Shown here piece after piece: positions 43,194 through 51,297 of a DNA stretch of 64,000 nt. Both the position numbers and the translations under genes were made by a program. Numbering within the stretch: the first letter of the stretch is position 1; every line of letters begins with the position of its first letter. This DNA comes from Prevotella sp. (GTDB lineage Bacteria > Bacteroidota > Bacteroidia > Bacteroidales > Bacteroidaceae), in the NCBI GenBank assembly GCA_017443345.1, contig JAFSNR010000030.1:62001-126000 (forward strand), given 5' to 3'. The notes under the pieces were generated by a model. It did not search any database. It was not told the DNA's origin and saw only the letters and a program-made list of their open reading frames with translations.

Positions 43194-44669
43194 CTAAATC
43201 TTGCGGTGCACTTCATGCCCCTCAACATAGATAGCAGAGAATGGGCGAGACGGACAGACATACTCACAGGCACCACAGCCGATGCACGCAGTCTCATTAA
43301 CTGCAGGAACCATAGGCGAATCTTCATCATTTGGATCCAAATGCACCATCTCAATCGCACCAGCAGGACAATGACGGGCACAGTTGCCACACTCCACCTC
43401 GTCAGTCAATACCACACAATTCTTCTTGATCCAGACAGCATGTCCAATCTGAATCGACGATTTATCAGGTTTATCCACCGGTTTGATGGCTCCAGCAGGA
43501 CAAACCTCAGAACAGCGTGTACATTCCGGCCGACAATATCCGTGCTCATACGACATCGTGGGCTGCATCAGATGCATCAGATCGCTTGAAGGCCGCAACA
43601 CTTGATTCGGACACTCTGAGATACAGAGTTGACAACCAGTACAACGTGTCGACAGATTCTGGAACGACAGCGAGCCCGGAGGTGTGAGCGGTGTCTGACG
43701 TTTCGGAGCCACCTTATCCTCCAACTCAGCCAATCCGCCGTCCATCAGTTTCTCTTTCTTCTGAGCGAGAGCTGCTGTAGAGACCAGAGCCGATGCCAGA
43801 AGGAAGGAACGCTTCGAAGCGTCGACAGTCCTACCCTCAGCCTGAGCCTTCTGATGGATGCGCTGATTGTCGTAACGCAACGCCCCAAACTTACAGCTCT
43901 CGATACAGTTACCACAGACGATGCAGCGACTGTAATCGACCGTGTGCGTCTTGAAATCGATACAAGCTGCCTTACAGTTCTTCGAACACAGTGAACAGTT
44001 CTTGCATTTATCCTCGTCGAAGTGGATCTTCAGGAAAGAGAAGCGTGCAAAGAACGAAAGAATCGTACCCACAGGACAAATCGTGTTACAATAAGTACGA
44101 CCTCCACGCCAAGCCAGAACAATCAGCACCACCAGCGTCACCAAAGCGATGACCAGCACAGGCAATGACTTCATCCACACATCTGTAGTGTAGAAGGCGT
44201 AGCTGTCAACTCGTTCCGCGACAGTAGCCAGCAGATTATTGCCCAGTTTCCATATCGGTTGGAAGATCATCGTGGCGATACGTCCATACGAGCTATATGG
44301 TGCCAGCAACTGGAAGATCGAGCCAATCCCAGCAACAACAGCAATCACAAAGACCACCAGCACCGGATAGCGCAGCCAGCGCACTTCCTTGGAATAGCTG
44401 TACTTGTTCTTCTTCCTGCGCAGACGAGCGAGGATATCCTGAAAGACACCCAACGGACAGATGACGGAACAATAGATGCGTCCGAAGACGAGTGTCAGGG
44501 CGATAAGCGCCACCACAACCACCACGTTAAGCGCCATCACCGCAGGCAGGAACTGAATTTTCGCCATCCAGCCAAACCAATGATGCAGCGTCCCCGTGAA
44601 GTCTAGGAACAGCAGGGTTATCAGTACGAAGAACACCGCTGCAAGGATTGTTCTGATTTTCTTTAGCAT
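43194..44669 (-). CDS. NapH-like membrane polyferredoxin fused to a NapG-like ferredoxin domain
   Basis: 491 aa. Five hydrophobic segments in residues 1-190 with the NapH/NosR signatures FGRIYCSVICPLGVFQD and RTYCNTICPVGTILSF. Then ferredoxin clusters CKNCSLCSKNCKAAC and CIVCGNCIESC (about 222-260). Residues ~285-303 read SKRSFLLASALVSTAALAQ, like a Tat signal in mid-protein, and are followed by four more 4Fe-4S motifs (CTGCQLCISEC, CTRCSEVC, CGNCARHC, CIGCGACEYVC). It looks like a NapH-NapG fusion that moves electrons from the quinone pool outward, probably to the reductase downstream. Confidence 0.85.
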   Translation of the reverse strand: MLKKIRTILAAVFFVLITLLFLDFTGTLHHWFGWMAKIQFLPAVMALNVVVVVALIALTLVFGRIYCSVICPLGVFQDILARLRRKKNKYSYSKEVRWLRYPVLVVFVIAVVAGIGSIFQLLAPYSSYGRIATMIFQPIWKLGNNLLATVAERVDSYAFYTTDVWMKSLPVLVIALVTLVVLIVLAWRGGRTYCNTICPVGTILSFFARFSFLKIHFDEDKCKNCSLCSKNCKAACIDFKTHTVDYSRCIVCGNCIESCKFGALRYDNQRIHQKAQAEGRTVDASKRSFLLASALVSTAALAQKKEKLMDGGLAELEDKVAPKRQTPLTPPGSLSFQNLSTRCTGCQLCISECPNQVLRPSSDLMHLMQPTMSYEHGYCRPECTRCSEVCPAGAIKPVDKPDKSSIQIGHAVWIKKNCVVLTDEVECGNCARHCPAGAIEMVHLDPNDEDSPMVPAVNETACIGCGACEYVCPSRPFSAIYVEGHEVHRKI

Positions 44670-44693
44670 ATCATATCTTGTTTAGTTTACTGT

Positions 44694-45452
44694 TTACTTT
44701 AAAATCACTATACTCACCTCGTAGAGCAGCCATATCGGCAGAGCCACCAGAAAGAGCGTAAAGGCATCCGTTGTCGGCGTGATAATCGCTGCCACAATCA
44801 GGATCGCTACGATTGCATGCCGCCTGACTGACCGCATCATCTTGGCGTTGATCAGTCCCATACGACCTAAAAGCCAGCTGACGACGGGCAGTTCGAAGAC
44901 GATCCCCATCACGAGGTTCATCATCAGCAACGTGTCCACATACGACTGCAGCGTCAGCATGTTCGCCACGTCAGGACTCACCTGATACGTTCCCAGGAAC
45001 TTCAATGTCAGCGGGAAGATCAGCAGATAGTTAAGCGCCGTCCCCAACATGAACATCAGATAAGCACTCACGCAGAGCAGCGTAGCGTATTTCCTTTCAT
45101 TGTCATAGAGCGCTGGTGCGACGAAGCTGAAGAGCATATATATAATATAAGGTGAAGCCACGAGCACGCCCGCATAGAAGGCAGTCCTCAGGTGGATCAT
45201 AAACTGCTCCGTCAGTCCCGTATTCATCAGATGGATCGAGAACGGCTCCACGCCCATCAGCCTGTAAGTGATGAATTCACTCGTGCGAGGCGCCAGTACG
45301 ATGGCGAAGAGATCGTCCTTCAGGCAAAAGGCCACTGCCGCAGCCACTGCCGTGATAACGAGGATGCGGATAATGACAGCCCGGAGTTCGTCGAGATGAT
45401 CCCAGAAGGTCATCGTTTCATCCGTCTTGACGCCCTTCGCCTCCTCACTCAT
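44694..45452 (-). CDS. tatC: Sec-independent protein translocase TatC
   Basis: 252 aa, six membrane segments. The hallmark [16 protein letters not shown] is near the N-terminus (HLxELR binds the twin-arginine motif), followed by [17 protein letters not shown] and [14 protein letters not shown]. It overlaps tatA by 8 bp. The operon also encodes a Tat substrate. Confidence 0.95.
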   Translation of the reverse strand: MSEEAKGVKTDETMTFWDHLDELRAVIIRILVITAVAAAVAFCLKDDLFAIVLAPRTSEFITYRLMGVEPFSIHLMNTGLTEQFMIHLRTAFYAGVLVASPYIIYMLFSFVAPALYDNERKYATLLCVSAYLMFMLGTALNYLLIFPLTLKFLGTYQVSPDVANMLTLQSYVDTLLMMNLVMGIVFELPVVSWLLGRMGLINAKMMRSVRRHAIVAILIVAAIITPTTDAFTLFLVALPIWLLYEVSIVILK

Positions 45453-45633
45453 TCTCCTTCTTAGGCTGATCCTTCTTCTCTTCCGGGAGATCCGTCACCT
45501 CGTTCATACCATCCTTAAAGCTCTTCACGCCCTTGCCCAGGCCTTTCATCAGCTCAGGAATCTTTTTCCCGCCGAAGAGCAGCAGGATGATAAGTGCTAT
45601 GACGAGAATCTCTTGCATTCCAAGTCCAAACAT
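45445..45633 (-). CDS. tatA: Tat translocase pore protein TatA/E
   Basis: 62 aa. Single membrane helix ([16 protein letters not shown]), the [20 protein letters not shown] amphipathic helix and an acidic/lysine tail. First gene of the operon with a TATCTTTG promoter at 45662. No TatB is seen, as expected for Bacteroidetes minimal TatAC. Confidence 0.95.
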   Translation of the reverse strand: MFGLGMQEILVIALIILLLFGGKKIPELMKGLGKGVKSFKDGMNEVTDLPEEKKDQPKKENE

Positions 45634-45661
45634 ATCTATTCTAGTTTCTTAGTTACGGTTG

Positions 45662-45669
45662 CAAAGATA
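45662..45669 (-). promoter_or_regulatory. -7 box of the tat operon
   Basis: TATCTTTG followed by CAACC on the minus strand, 28 bp before tatA. Confidence 0.75.
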
Positions 45670-45711
45670 AGAAAAAAAATCGGAACCATCAAAAAAAATA
45701 AGGACAAAAGT

Positions 45712-46398
45712 CTAATTTCCCTTCTCCTTGAACATCCGACTCATGCTGTTCAGATAGTCCGTAGGCGTGATGCCGAAGGCGAATTTGAAAGCGCCATTGT
45801 ATGCCGCAATACTCCTGAAGCCACACATGCGTGCAACGTCTTCTGGTGAGTAGTCTGAGTGGTCCATGAGAATCTTTGCTGCGTATTCAGCCCGTAGCGA
45901 GTTGATATAGGCAAGCGTTCTATCGGCTTCCTTGTAGCGCGGCACCAGTTGGCAAAACATCTCATCACTGACTCCCATAAACTTAACCAAAGCATCGTGG
46001 TCGAAGTCGGGATCCGTGAAAGGCTTCTCCTTATTGACACGGGCATCCATCATCACAGAGAAGCTATGATTCTCGTCCTCGTGAACCACTTTGGCTTTCT
46101 TCGGCTTCTGTAGCTTTTGTTTCAAGGCCTCTTCCTGCTTGTCGAGCGACAAGACCTCGTCGCCCACCAGCTCCCTGTATTCATTCAGTACCGTCAGGAT
46201 GCGTTGCATTTGCTCGTTTCGTCGACTGATAATCCTATTATAATATAGACCATAGCCCCCAAACCCGATAAGTACTATCACGATGATAAGGAGTATCATA
46301 ATGATGTCGTCGGCCTCAGCCAATGTGTGTTCGTAGGCGTAGCAGAACGGAGTTGCCAATAACAGCAACGAGACGGTTGAAACAAATCTTTCTCTCAT
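45712..46398 (-). CDS. Membrane-tethered AraC-type transcription regulator
   Basis: 228 aa. Hydrophobic segments at about 5-22 and 33-53, a coiled linker (NEQMQRILTVLNEYRELVG), then a C-terminal AraC HTH (LRAEYAAKILMDHSDYSPEDVARMCGF, FKFAFGITPTDYL). There is almost no periplasmic domain, so it probably senses through a partner or the membrane. It is transcribed toward the tat operon from its own promoter at 46472. Confidence 0.85.
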   Translation of the reverse strand: MRERFVSTVSLLLLATPFCYAYEHTLAEADDIIMILLIIVIVLIGFGGYGLYYNRIISRRNEQMQRILTVLNEYRELVGDEVLSLDKQEEALKQKLQKPKKAKVVHEDENHSFSVMMDARVNKEKPFTDPDFDHDALVKFMGVSDEMFCQLVPRYKEADRTLAYINSLRAEYAAKILMDHSDYSPEDVARMCGFRSIAAYNGAFKFAFGITPTDYLNSMSRMFKEKGN

Positions 46399-46471
46399 AC
46401 AAATACCACTGCTTTAGTTATACTCTTATGGTTGTTTGTCTTCTCCGAATCTTTTGCGAAGCAGAACACTG

Positions 46472-46479
46472 CAAAGATA
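46472..46479 (-). promoter_or_regulatory. -7 box of the AraC-type regulator gene
   Basis: TATCTTTG followed by CAGTG on the minus strand, about 74 bp before the start codon. Confidence 0.7.
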
Positions 46480-46573
46480 CAAAAAAAAGATGAAACTTGC
46501 AAGCCTGAGACGTCCAAAAGAGCAGAAATTGCAGATTTTGCAACAAAAATTGTAAATTTTGAAAGTCGGTATA

Positions 46574-47995
46574 CTATCTGACTACCTTTTTACCGTTTCT
46601 GATGTATAAGCCCTTTTGGGGCGACTTGACACGAATTCCCTCTAGCGTGTAATACTCTTCATCCGCATTCTCTATCCTTATCGGTTTGATCGTCGACGCC
46701 GCAGAGATATCAGGCATCTCAATGGCCAGCTGCAAGTCGTCAGTCCAATCCTCTCTTGCGGCATTTCCATATTGGCTGGTGTCAGTCAACATACCCCTGA
46801 CGGAGTTATTGACGTCCGTCCAAGTCAGTCCATAGGAATCCAGTTTATCATTAAACGCACCACTCAGTCTCAAGATCAGATGAGTCAATTCGTATAGTGC
46901 CTGAAAGGATTTCGCATCGTCCGAATCGTTCTCATTTCCCTCAGCATGAATCACAAACCCCTTAGCCACCAGTTCTGTGCCCGTCTCCATATTGAACTCA
47001 TTGGCATAGACAGTCGATATACCACTCGTCAGACGGTCCTTAGCCATCCCTCGGAAATCCTCAAAGCCAGCAAGTGTCCTCACGTAATCGGTGGAGATCG
47101 ACAACTTCGACAAGTCGTCGTTCAACGTCAGCTGACGATAGGCACATGGATAGGCCGCCAGAGCAGGAGTGATGACCTCATAGATAGGAACCGAGAGGTC
47201 GGCGTTATAGTCCTTGGCCATTTCCAACACATGCATATGGCCTGTCAGCACCACGCGGATACCTGCATCAGCCAGACGATTGCGAACGGTCTCGTAGTCC
47301 TTCACCACATAGTCCTTTCTCAGTCTGTCTATGTTCACCACATGCGGAAAAGGCAGAGGATGCATCATCGCCAGCACCTGCTTACCCTCCTTTCGTGCCT
47401 TCTCGGCCTGTTGGCAAACCCACTCCAACGTCGATTCTGCCATCATCGCCCGTCTGTCCGTCTCAATGCCGATCAGTACCAGTCCCTTGAAGGGCTCACA
47501 GGTATAGCTCAGCGACTGGGAATCTCTGGTGGAGCCAGAGCCGTAGCCGTACATCTGGTACATCGAGGCGAACTGCTTGGCGTCGACCGTCTCAGCCATC
47601 GACGTCTTGTCACCATCGAAGATAAATGCCTTCTCTGTTCCGAGATCGTGGTCGCCAGGAATCACATACACCTTGATACCTGCCTCCCTGAGCCTATCCA
47701 GTTGGTTTACCACGCATTCGTGACTCTTCGTTTCACCGTCTTTCGTCAGGTCGCCCGTTATCAGCACCATGTCGGGTTTCTCCTTGAGCAGTCGTTCCAC
47801 CTCCTCTTCAAACAGCTGTTTGCTCAAATCGAGCATCACCCGTTTCTGAGCCAGGAAATCCTGCCAGGCCTTACCATCCTTTACAATGAGTTCCGGACTC
47901 ATCACATGAATGTCCGACAATACTGTAATCTTGATCTCAGCCCTCACCATCGAAAGCTGCATCATCATCGCCAATATCAACCAAAACCTCTTCAT
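46574..47995 (-). CDS. Secreted calcineurin-like metallophosphoesterase
   Basis: 473 aa from ATG 47995 (MKRFWLILAMMMQ), giving a signal peptide cut near VRA; a longer frame would run 260 bp into the next gene. Metal-binding motifs: LSDIHVM, ITGDLTKDGE, PGDHDLG, MHPLPFPH and TGHMHVLE. The end reads YYTLEGIRVKSPQKGLYIRNGKKVV, a short C-terminal module common on secreted Prevotella proteins and similar in shape to type IX sorting tails. It starts 1 bp after the DUF3667 stop. Substrate unknown. Confidence 0.85.
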   Translation of the reverse strand: MKRFWLILAMMMQLSMVRAEIKITVLSDIHVMSPELIVKDGKAWQDFLAQKRVMLDLSKQLFEEEVERLLKEKPDMVLITGDLTKDGETKSHECVVNQLDRLREAGIKVYVIPGDHDLGTEKAFIFDGDKTSMAETVDAKQFASMYQMYGYGSGSTRDSQSLSYTCEPFKGLVLIGIETDRRAMMAESTLEWVCQQAEKARKEGKQVLAMMHPLPFPHVVNIDRLRKDYVVKDYETVRNRLADAGIRVVLTGHMHVLEMAKDYNADLSVPIYEVITPALAAYPCAYRQLTLNDDLSKLSISTDYVRTLAGFEDFRGMAKDRLTSGISTVYANEFNMETGTELVAKGFVIHAEGNENDSDDAKSFQALYELTHLILRLSGAFNDKLDSYGLTWTDVNNSVRGMLTDTSQYGNAAREDWTDDLQLAIEMPDISAASTIKPIRIENADEEYYTLEGIRVKSPQKGLYIRNGKKVVR

Positions 47996-47996
47996 A

Positions 47997-48926
47997 CTAA
48001 TAGCGGATATAGATGAGGGCGTAAATGAATAAAATGGCGATAAATAGCAGGATAAGCATGGCAGCGAAGGGAATGAAGGCCACGATGGTTCGCCAGATAG
48101 TGCCCCAGTAGCTATAGCCCGAAAACTGCTTGACAGGAATGATGACAAGTGGTATGACCAGTAAATCGAAGACAGTATCTGCCGTGTCGTTGGGCCATAG
48201 CAATGAGAAGAATATGCCATAGATGATGAGCATATTAGTGATGTAAACCATCGCCACAAAGCACTCAGAAAAGCGTAAGTCTGGTATAGCAGGATTGTGG
48301 CGGAACATCATATAGAGTGGCACGGAGAAGAGCAGCAGACATGCGAGATACATCAGAGAAAGATTCTTATTGAACCACTGATAGCCTTTTATAAATAATT
48401 CTCCTGAGTCCAATTTATTCATAAACTCCTTTTTCTTTTGCTGCTTTTCCACCTCCGCTTTAGTGAGCGTCTTGTCTGTTTCTTCTTTAGGATCATCCAG
48501 ATGTACTGTTACCGAAAAGTTCTCCTCCTGCTGTTTGAAACGGTTTACGCCTTGAATATTCATGCCGGAATTTACTAGAATTGACAGGGTACAGAGCAGG
48601 AAAAGCATCTTGAAAGGTGGAAAGTAGGCCATCTGCATGCCTCTAAGATAGTCGCGGATCATGTAGCCAGGACGCAGCAGAAGGTCGCGAATGCTGCGGA
48701 ACATACCACGATTGCCTACGCCCCAGACATCGAGAAACAGTAGGAATGCCTTCTTGAAGGAATAGCGGCCTATTTGGGCCGACTGTCCACAACGGGGACA
48801 GTAATTTCCCTGATACTCCTCCCCGCAAGTGGTACAGCAATGACGTTCTTCCGATTTCTTGGCTACCTGAAAAGGTCGCTGCTGCCACTCATTAAACTCC
48901 TTCCGCTTTTCAACAATATGACTCAT
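47997..48926 (-). CDS. DUF3667-type membrane protein with zinc ribbon
   Basis: 309 aa from ATG 48926 (MSHIVEKRKEFNEW), 26 bp after a TATTTTTG promoter; a longer frame would begin upstream of the promoter. Zinc ribbon CTTCGEEYQGNYCPRCGQ at about 32-49, then four to five membrane segments. The GNRGMFRSIRDLLLRPGYMI stretch is typical of DUF3667. Function unknown. Coupled to the phosphoesterase. Confidence 0.75.
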   Translation of the reverse strand: MSHIVEKRKEFNEWQQRPFQVAKKSEERHCCTTCGEEYQGNYCPRCGQSAQIGRYSFKKAFLLFLDVWGVGNRGMFRSIRDLLLRPGYMIRDYLRGMQMAYFPPFKMLFLLCTLSILVNSGMNIQGVNRFKQQEENFSVTVHLDDPKEETDKTLTKAEVEKQQKKKEFMNKLDSGELFIKGYQWFNKNLSLMYLACLLLFSVPLYMMFRHNPAIPDLRFSECFVAMVYITNMLIIYGIFFSLLWPNDTADTVFDLLVIPLVIIPVKQFSGYSYWGTIWRTIVAFIPFAAMLILLFIAILFIYALIYIRY

Positions 48927-48952
48927 AAACCAAATAATAGTTCTATCGACTG

Positions 48953-48960
48953 CAAAAATA
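48953..48960 (-). promoter_or_regulatory. -7 box of the DUF3667-phosphoesterase operon
   Basis: TATTTTTG followed by CAGTC, 26 bp before the chosen start. Confidence 0.65.
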
Positions 48961-49043
48961 CGAAAAAATCCGTAAAACCACAACAAGTCCTGCGTAATTT
49001 GGGAGAAAAGTGGAGATTTTTTGGGTAAGTTGAAAACTTTTAG

Positions 49044-49051
49044 TACCTTTG
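49044..49051 (+). promoter_or_regulatory. Orphan promoter pointing into the non-coding patch
   Basis: TACCTTTG with TTG boxes ~20-25 bp upstream. Downstream is only a 27-codon frame (49138-49221), then the inverted-repeat element. Confidence 0.6.
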
Positions 49052-49240
49052 CAGTTGCATTAGCTTCATCCAATCATGTACGATCAGATACGGGAATGCA
49101 CAACAAATAAGTATTAACCCAAAACTATTTTTAATATGAGGCAATTGAAAATGATGATGCAGGCCGGCATCAGACCATCCGTTTCAAGGATCTCCGAGAC
49201 GATGCCGTCAGACAGATGATAGAGTGATCTCTCGACTCCA

Positions 49241-49650
49241 TCCCTCACATTTTTGTCGGAAACACCTTTGTGCAAAGGGGTTCCGGAATGTGAGGGATGT
49301 TTTTGATCCCTCACAAAACCCTCACCTATCCCTCACATCGTCAGGCAACTCTCAGTGCGGAAACTAACACTTTTCGCGTCAAATTTTGTAATTGCTTTTC
49401 CGAATTTGAATTACTACCTAGTTTTTACTGTTATACTGAAAAAAACTATCTGCCTAACTAAGCCGCAATTTTTCCCTAATATGGGAACAAATTGGCCCTT
49501 TATAGACGATCTTTTATGTTGTACGAATATTTCAAAAACAGCCAGAGTGTTGATGTGAGGGATGTGTGAGGGATATGTGAGGGGTATTTCAAATCCCTCA
49601 CATTCCGAAACCCCTTTGCACAAAGGCTTTTCCGACAAAAATGTGAGGGA
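49241..49650. mobile_element. 410-bp MITE-like element with 58-bp terminal inverted repeats
   Basis: Left arm 49241-49298 and right arm 49593-49650 are inverted copies with 55 of 58 matches; each starts TCCCTCACATTTTTGTCGG and contains TTTGTGCAAAGGGGTT. Further CCCTCACAT copies lie inside. No transposase is encoded. An invertible segment is an alternative reading. Confidence 0.7.
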
Positions 49651-49767
49651 TAATCACATATAACACATTCTTATTAAGAAATAAGCATCACTTACTGGTC
49701 ATTACTCGTCGCTTATTGCCAAACCTATGCCCTAGCCTAAGAGTTGTTGCGCCCTAGTTAGAAAAAA

Positions 49768-49826
49768 TTCCCAGCCTGGGAACAAAACATTCCCACCTTG
49801 GGACTGAAATATTCCCACCTTGGGAA
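49768..49826. repeat. Three palindromes at exact 22-bp spacing
   Basis: TTCCCAGCCTGGGAA at 49768, TTCCCACCTTGGGAC at 49790 and TTCCCACCTTGGGAA at 49812. The two-turn period suggests a protein-binding array. Confidence 0.85.
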
Positions 49827-49911
49827 TAATCAACGAGCCGTAAGCTCGTCACCCATCGTAGCCGACCTCGTCGACTTACCCTAAGACTTCAAATGCTCTA
49901 CCTTTTTCTAT

Positions 49912-50056
49912 TGCTTTTGCGACATAAATTGAGGCTGTAAGTTCATCTTGTCGCAGTTCAGTCATCTGGTCGCAACAAGTTGAGAAAGAATGTCGCTATT
50001 TATTTGGAATCAGCTCAAAATCTCCATATCTTTGCATCAGTTTTTTGATTCATATG
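49912..50056 (+). repeat. 145-bp direct repeat, copy 1, with promoter
   Basis: About 92% identical to 51002-51146; the last ~80 bp are identical. It holds several GTCGCA/TGCGAC boxes, TTTG at 50003 (-33) and TATCTTTG at 50027-50034 (-7), all plus strand. Confidence 0.9.
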
Positions 50057-50111
50057 TTTGGTTTTAGTTAGTGATTTTCTTTTTTCCATTTGATTAATAA
50101 ATAGAGTATAT

Positions 50112-50142
50112 GAATGGGGCTCGCAGTGATTGCAAGCCCCAT
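50112..50142. terminator. Hairpin after repeat copy 1
   Basis: GAATGGGGCT-GCA / TGC-AGCCCCATTC stem, followed by AAATTATTCTTTATT on the plus strand. It would end a ~100-nt transcript from 50027 and also the convergent gene. Confidence 0.8.
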
Positions 50143-50157
50143 TCAAATTATTCTTTA

Positions 50158-50889
50158 TTATTTCACAAGAAATTTGTTTCTGACTTTTTTATTTAGCTTA
50201 CCATTCGAAATCTTTTTCTGAAAAGGCACAATTACTTCATAATACAGTTTATTACTTAACAACTCATTACTTCTCTTTGAGTCAGGATTGTCTATTTCCA
50301 TTTGTTTTAGGAATTCAGAGCCATTACTACGCCAAGAACTTACTGAAAGTAATACCACATCAGGTTCCTTTTTATGGTAAGATGTATTATATACATGATA
50401 TGAAGCCCAACTCCCATCATTTTTCTTAATACAATAATTAATTGTAAAATGAGCTTCATTCATATTATCTACAACATTCCAAAAACCATCCATAATCAGA
50501 AGTTTCCTTAACTCATCTACTCCAATTTTCTCAAACTCAGAATCATCACCATAAACATAAACATTATTACCTTTATCCAAAAGGAAACCTTTATACCCAA
50601 CTAACGGATCATCTGGCATAACGATTATACGTTCTTTACCAAGATTATCTCTATTGTCTAGTTGGCTAGATTCATTTGGTAATGAAGATTCTACTTGCGC
50701 TACCTCACTCATCTTTACAACGGCCTCTTTGCCCGATATTATTATTACTAAAGTATCAGAAGGGTCAATGCTTTTAATATAACCCTTTAAGACTGTTCCA
50801 TTCTTTAATATAACAGTAGACTGTCCATTTTGTCCATGAACATTTGACACAAAAGAGAGCGCTAGACAAAGAATAAGTAATAATCTCAT
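50158..50889 (-). CDS. AT-rich exported protein of unknown function
   Basis: 243 aa. Sec signal peptide cut near NVHGQ. The mature protein starts with STVILKNGTVLKGYIKSIDP and KEAVVKMSEVAQVES, a small beta-domain pattern often seen in Bacteroidetes exported proteins. The C-terminal half is basic (KKISNGKLNKKVRNK). It is visibly richer in A/T than its neighbours and is bracketed by the two 145-bp repeats, which suggests acquisition as a cassette. Own promoter at 50932. Confidence 0.6.
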   Translation of the reverse strand: MRLLLILCLALSFVSNVHGQNGQSTVILKNGTVLKGYIKSIDPSDTLVIIISGKEAVVKMSEVAQVESSLPNESSQLDNRDNLGKERIIVMPDDPLVGYKGFLLDKGNNVYVYGDDSEFEKIGVDELRKLLIMDGFWNVVDNMNEAHFTINYCIKKNDGSWASYHVYNTSYHKKEPDVVLLSVSSWRSNGSEFLKQMEIDNPDSKRSNELLSNKLYYEVIVPFQKKISNGKLNKKVRNKFLVK

Positions 50890-51001
50890 ATTTACCTAAT
50901 TATAGATTTCGTTTTTATTAGCTATCGTTTGCAAATTTAGGAAGTTTTTCTGAAAAAACCAAATGATTGGAGTAAAATGTAGTTGTGACAATCATTTTTG
51001 A

Positions 51002-51146
51002 TGCCCTTGCGACACAAATTGAGGCTGTAAGTTCATATTGTCGTAGTTCCGCCATTGGGTCGCAACAAGTAGAGAAAGAATGTCGCTATTTATTTGGAAT
51101 CAGCTCAAAATCTCCATATCTTTGCATCAGTTTTTTGATTCATATG
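51002..51146 (+). repeat. 145-bp direct repeat, copy 2, with promoter
   Basis: Offset exactly 1090 bp from copy 1. The -7 box TATCTTTG is at 51117-51124. Confidence 0.9.
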
Positions 51147-51223
51147 CATTAGTTTGATAGTTATAAAATGTTTGATTTGTTATTCTGAATTCGTTTTTTC
51201 TAATTGTTTTGTTTTAGGTTTGA

Positions 51224-51256
51224 ACACATAAGGCTCGCAGGGATGCGGGCCTTATG
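51224..51256. terminator. Hairpin after repeat copy 2
   Basis: CACATAAGGC-CGCA / TGCG-GCCTTATGTG stem. It shares the GGCTCGCAG loop-side sequence with the hairpin at 50112. It stands ~100 nt after the -7 box and ~40 bp before the convergent gene end. Confidence 0.8.
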
Positions 51257-51297
51257 TGCGTTTGGGGGTATACCTTAATTATACATAGAAGGGGGAG

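Larger units (their letters stand above)
48927..50157. other. 1.2-kb non-coding accessory patch
   Basis: No credible gene. It contains promoters at 48953 (minus) and 49044 (plus), a 410-bp element with terminal inverted repeats, three spaced palindromes, a small hairpin ACGAGC/GCTCGT at 49833-49849, and copy 1 of a 145-bp repeat with its hairpin. Confidence 0.8.
50890..51297. other. 408-bp non-coding spacer
   Basis: Holds the -7 box of the upstream exported-protein gene (TAAATTTG, minus, 50932-50939), copy 2 of the 145-bp repeat and its hairpin. No gene seen. Confidence 0.8.

Noticed and set aside
49114-49314. 66-codon minus-strand frame across the left arm of the inverted-repeat element
   Set aside because: It reads through the repeat arm and has no signal or family resemblance.
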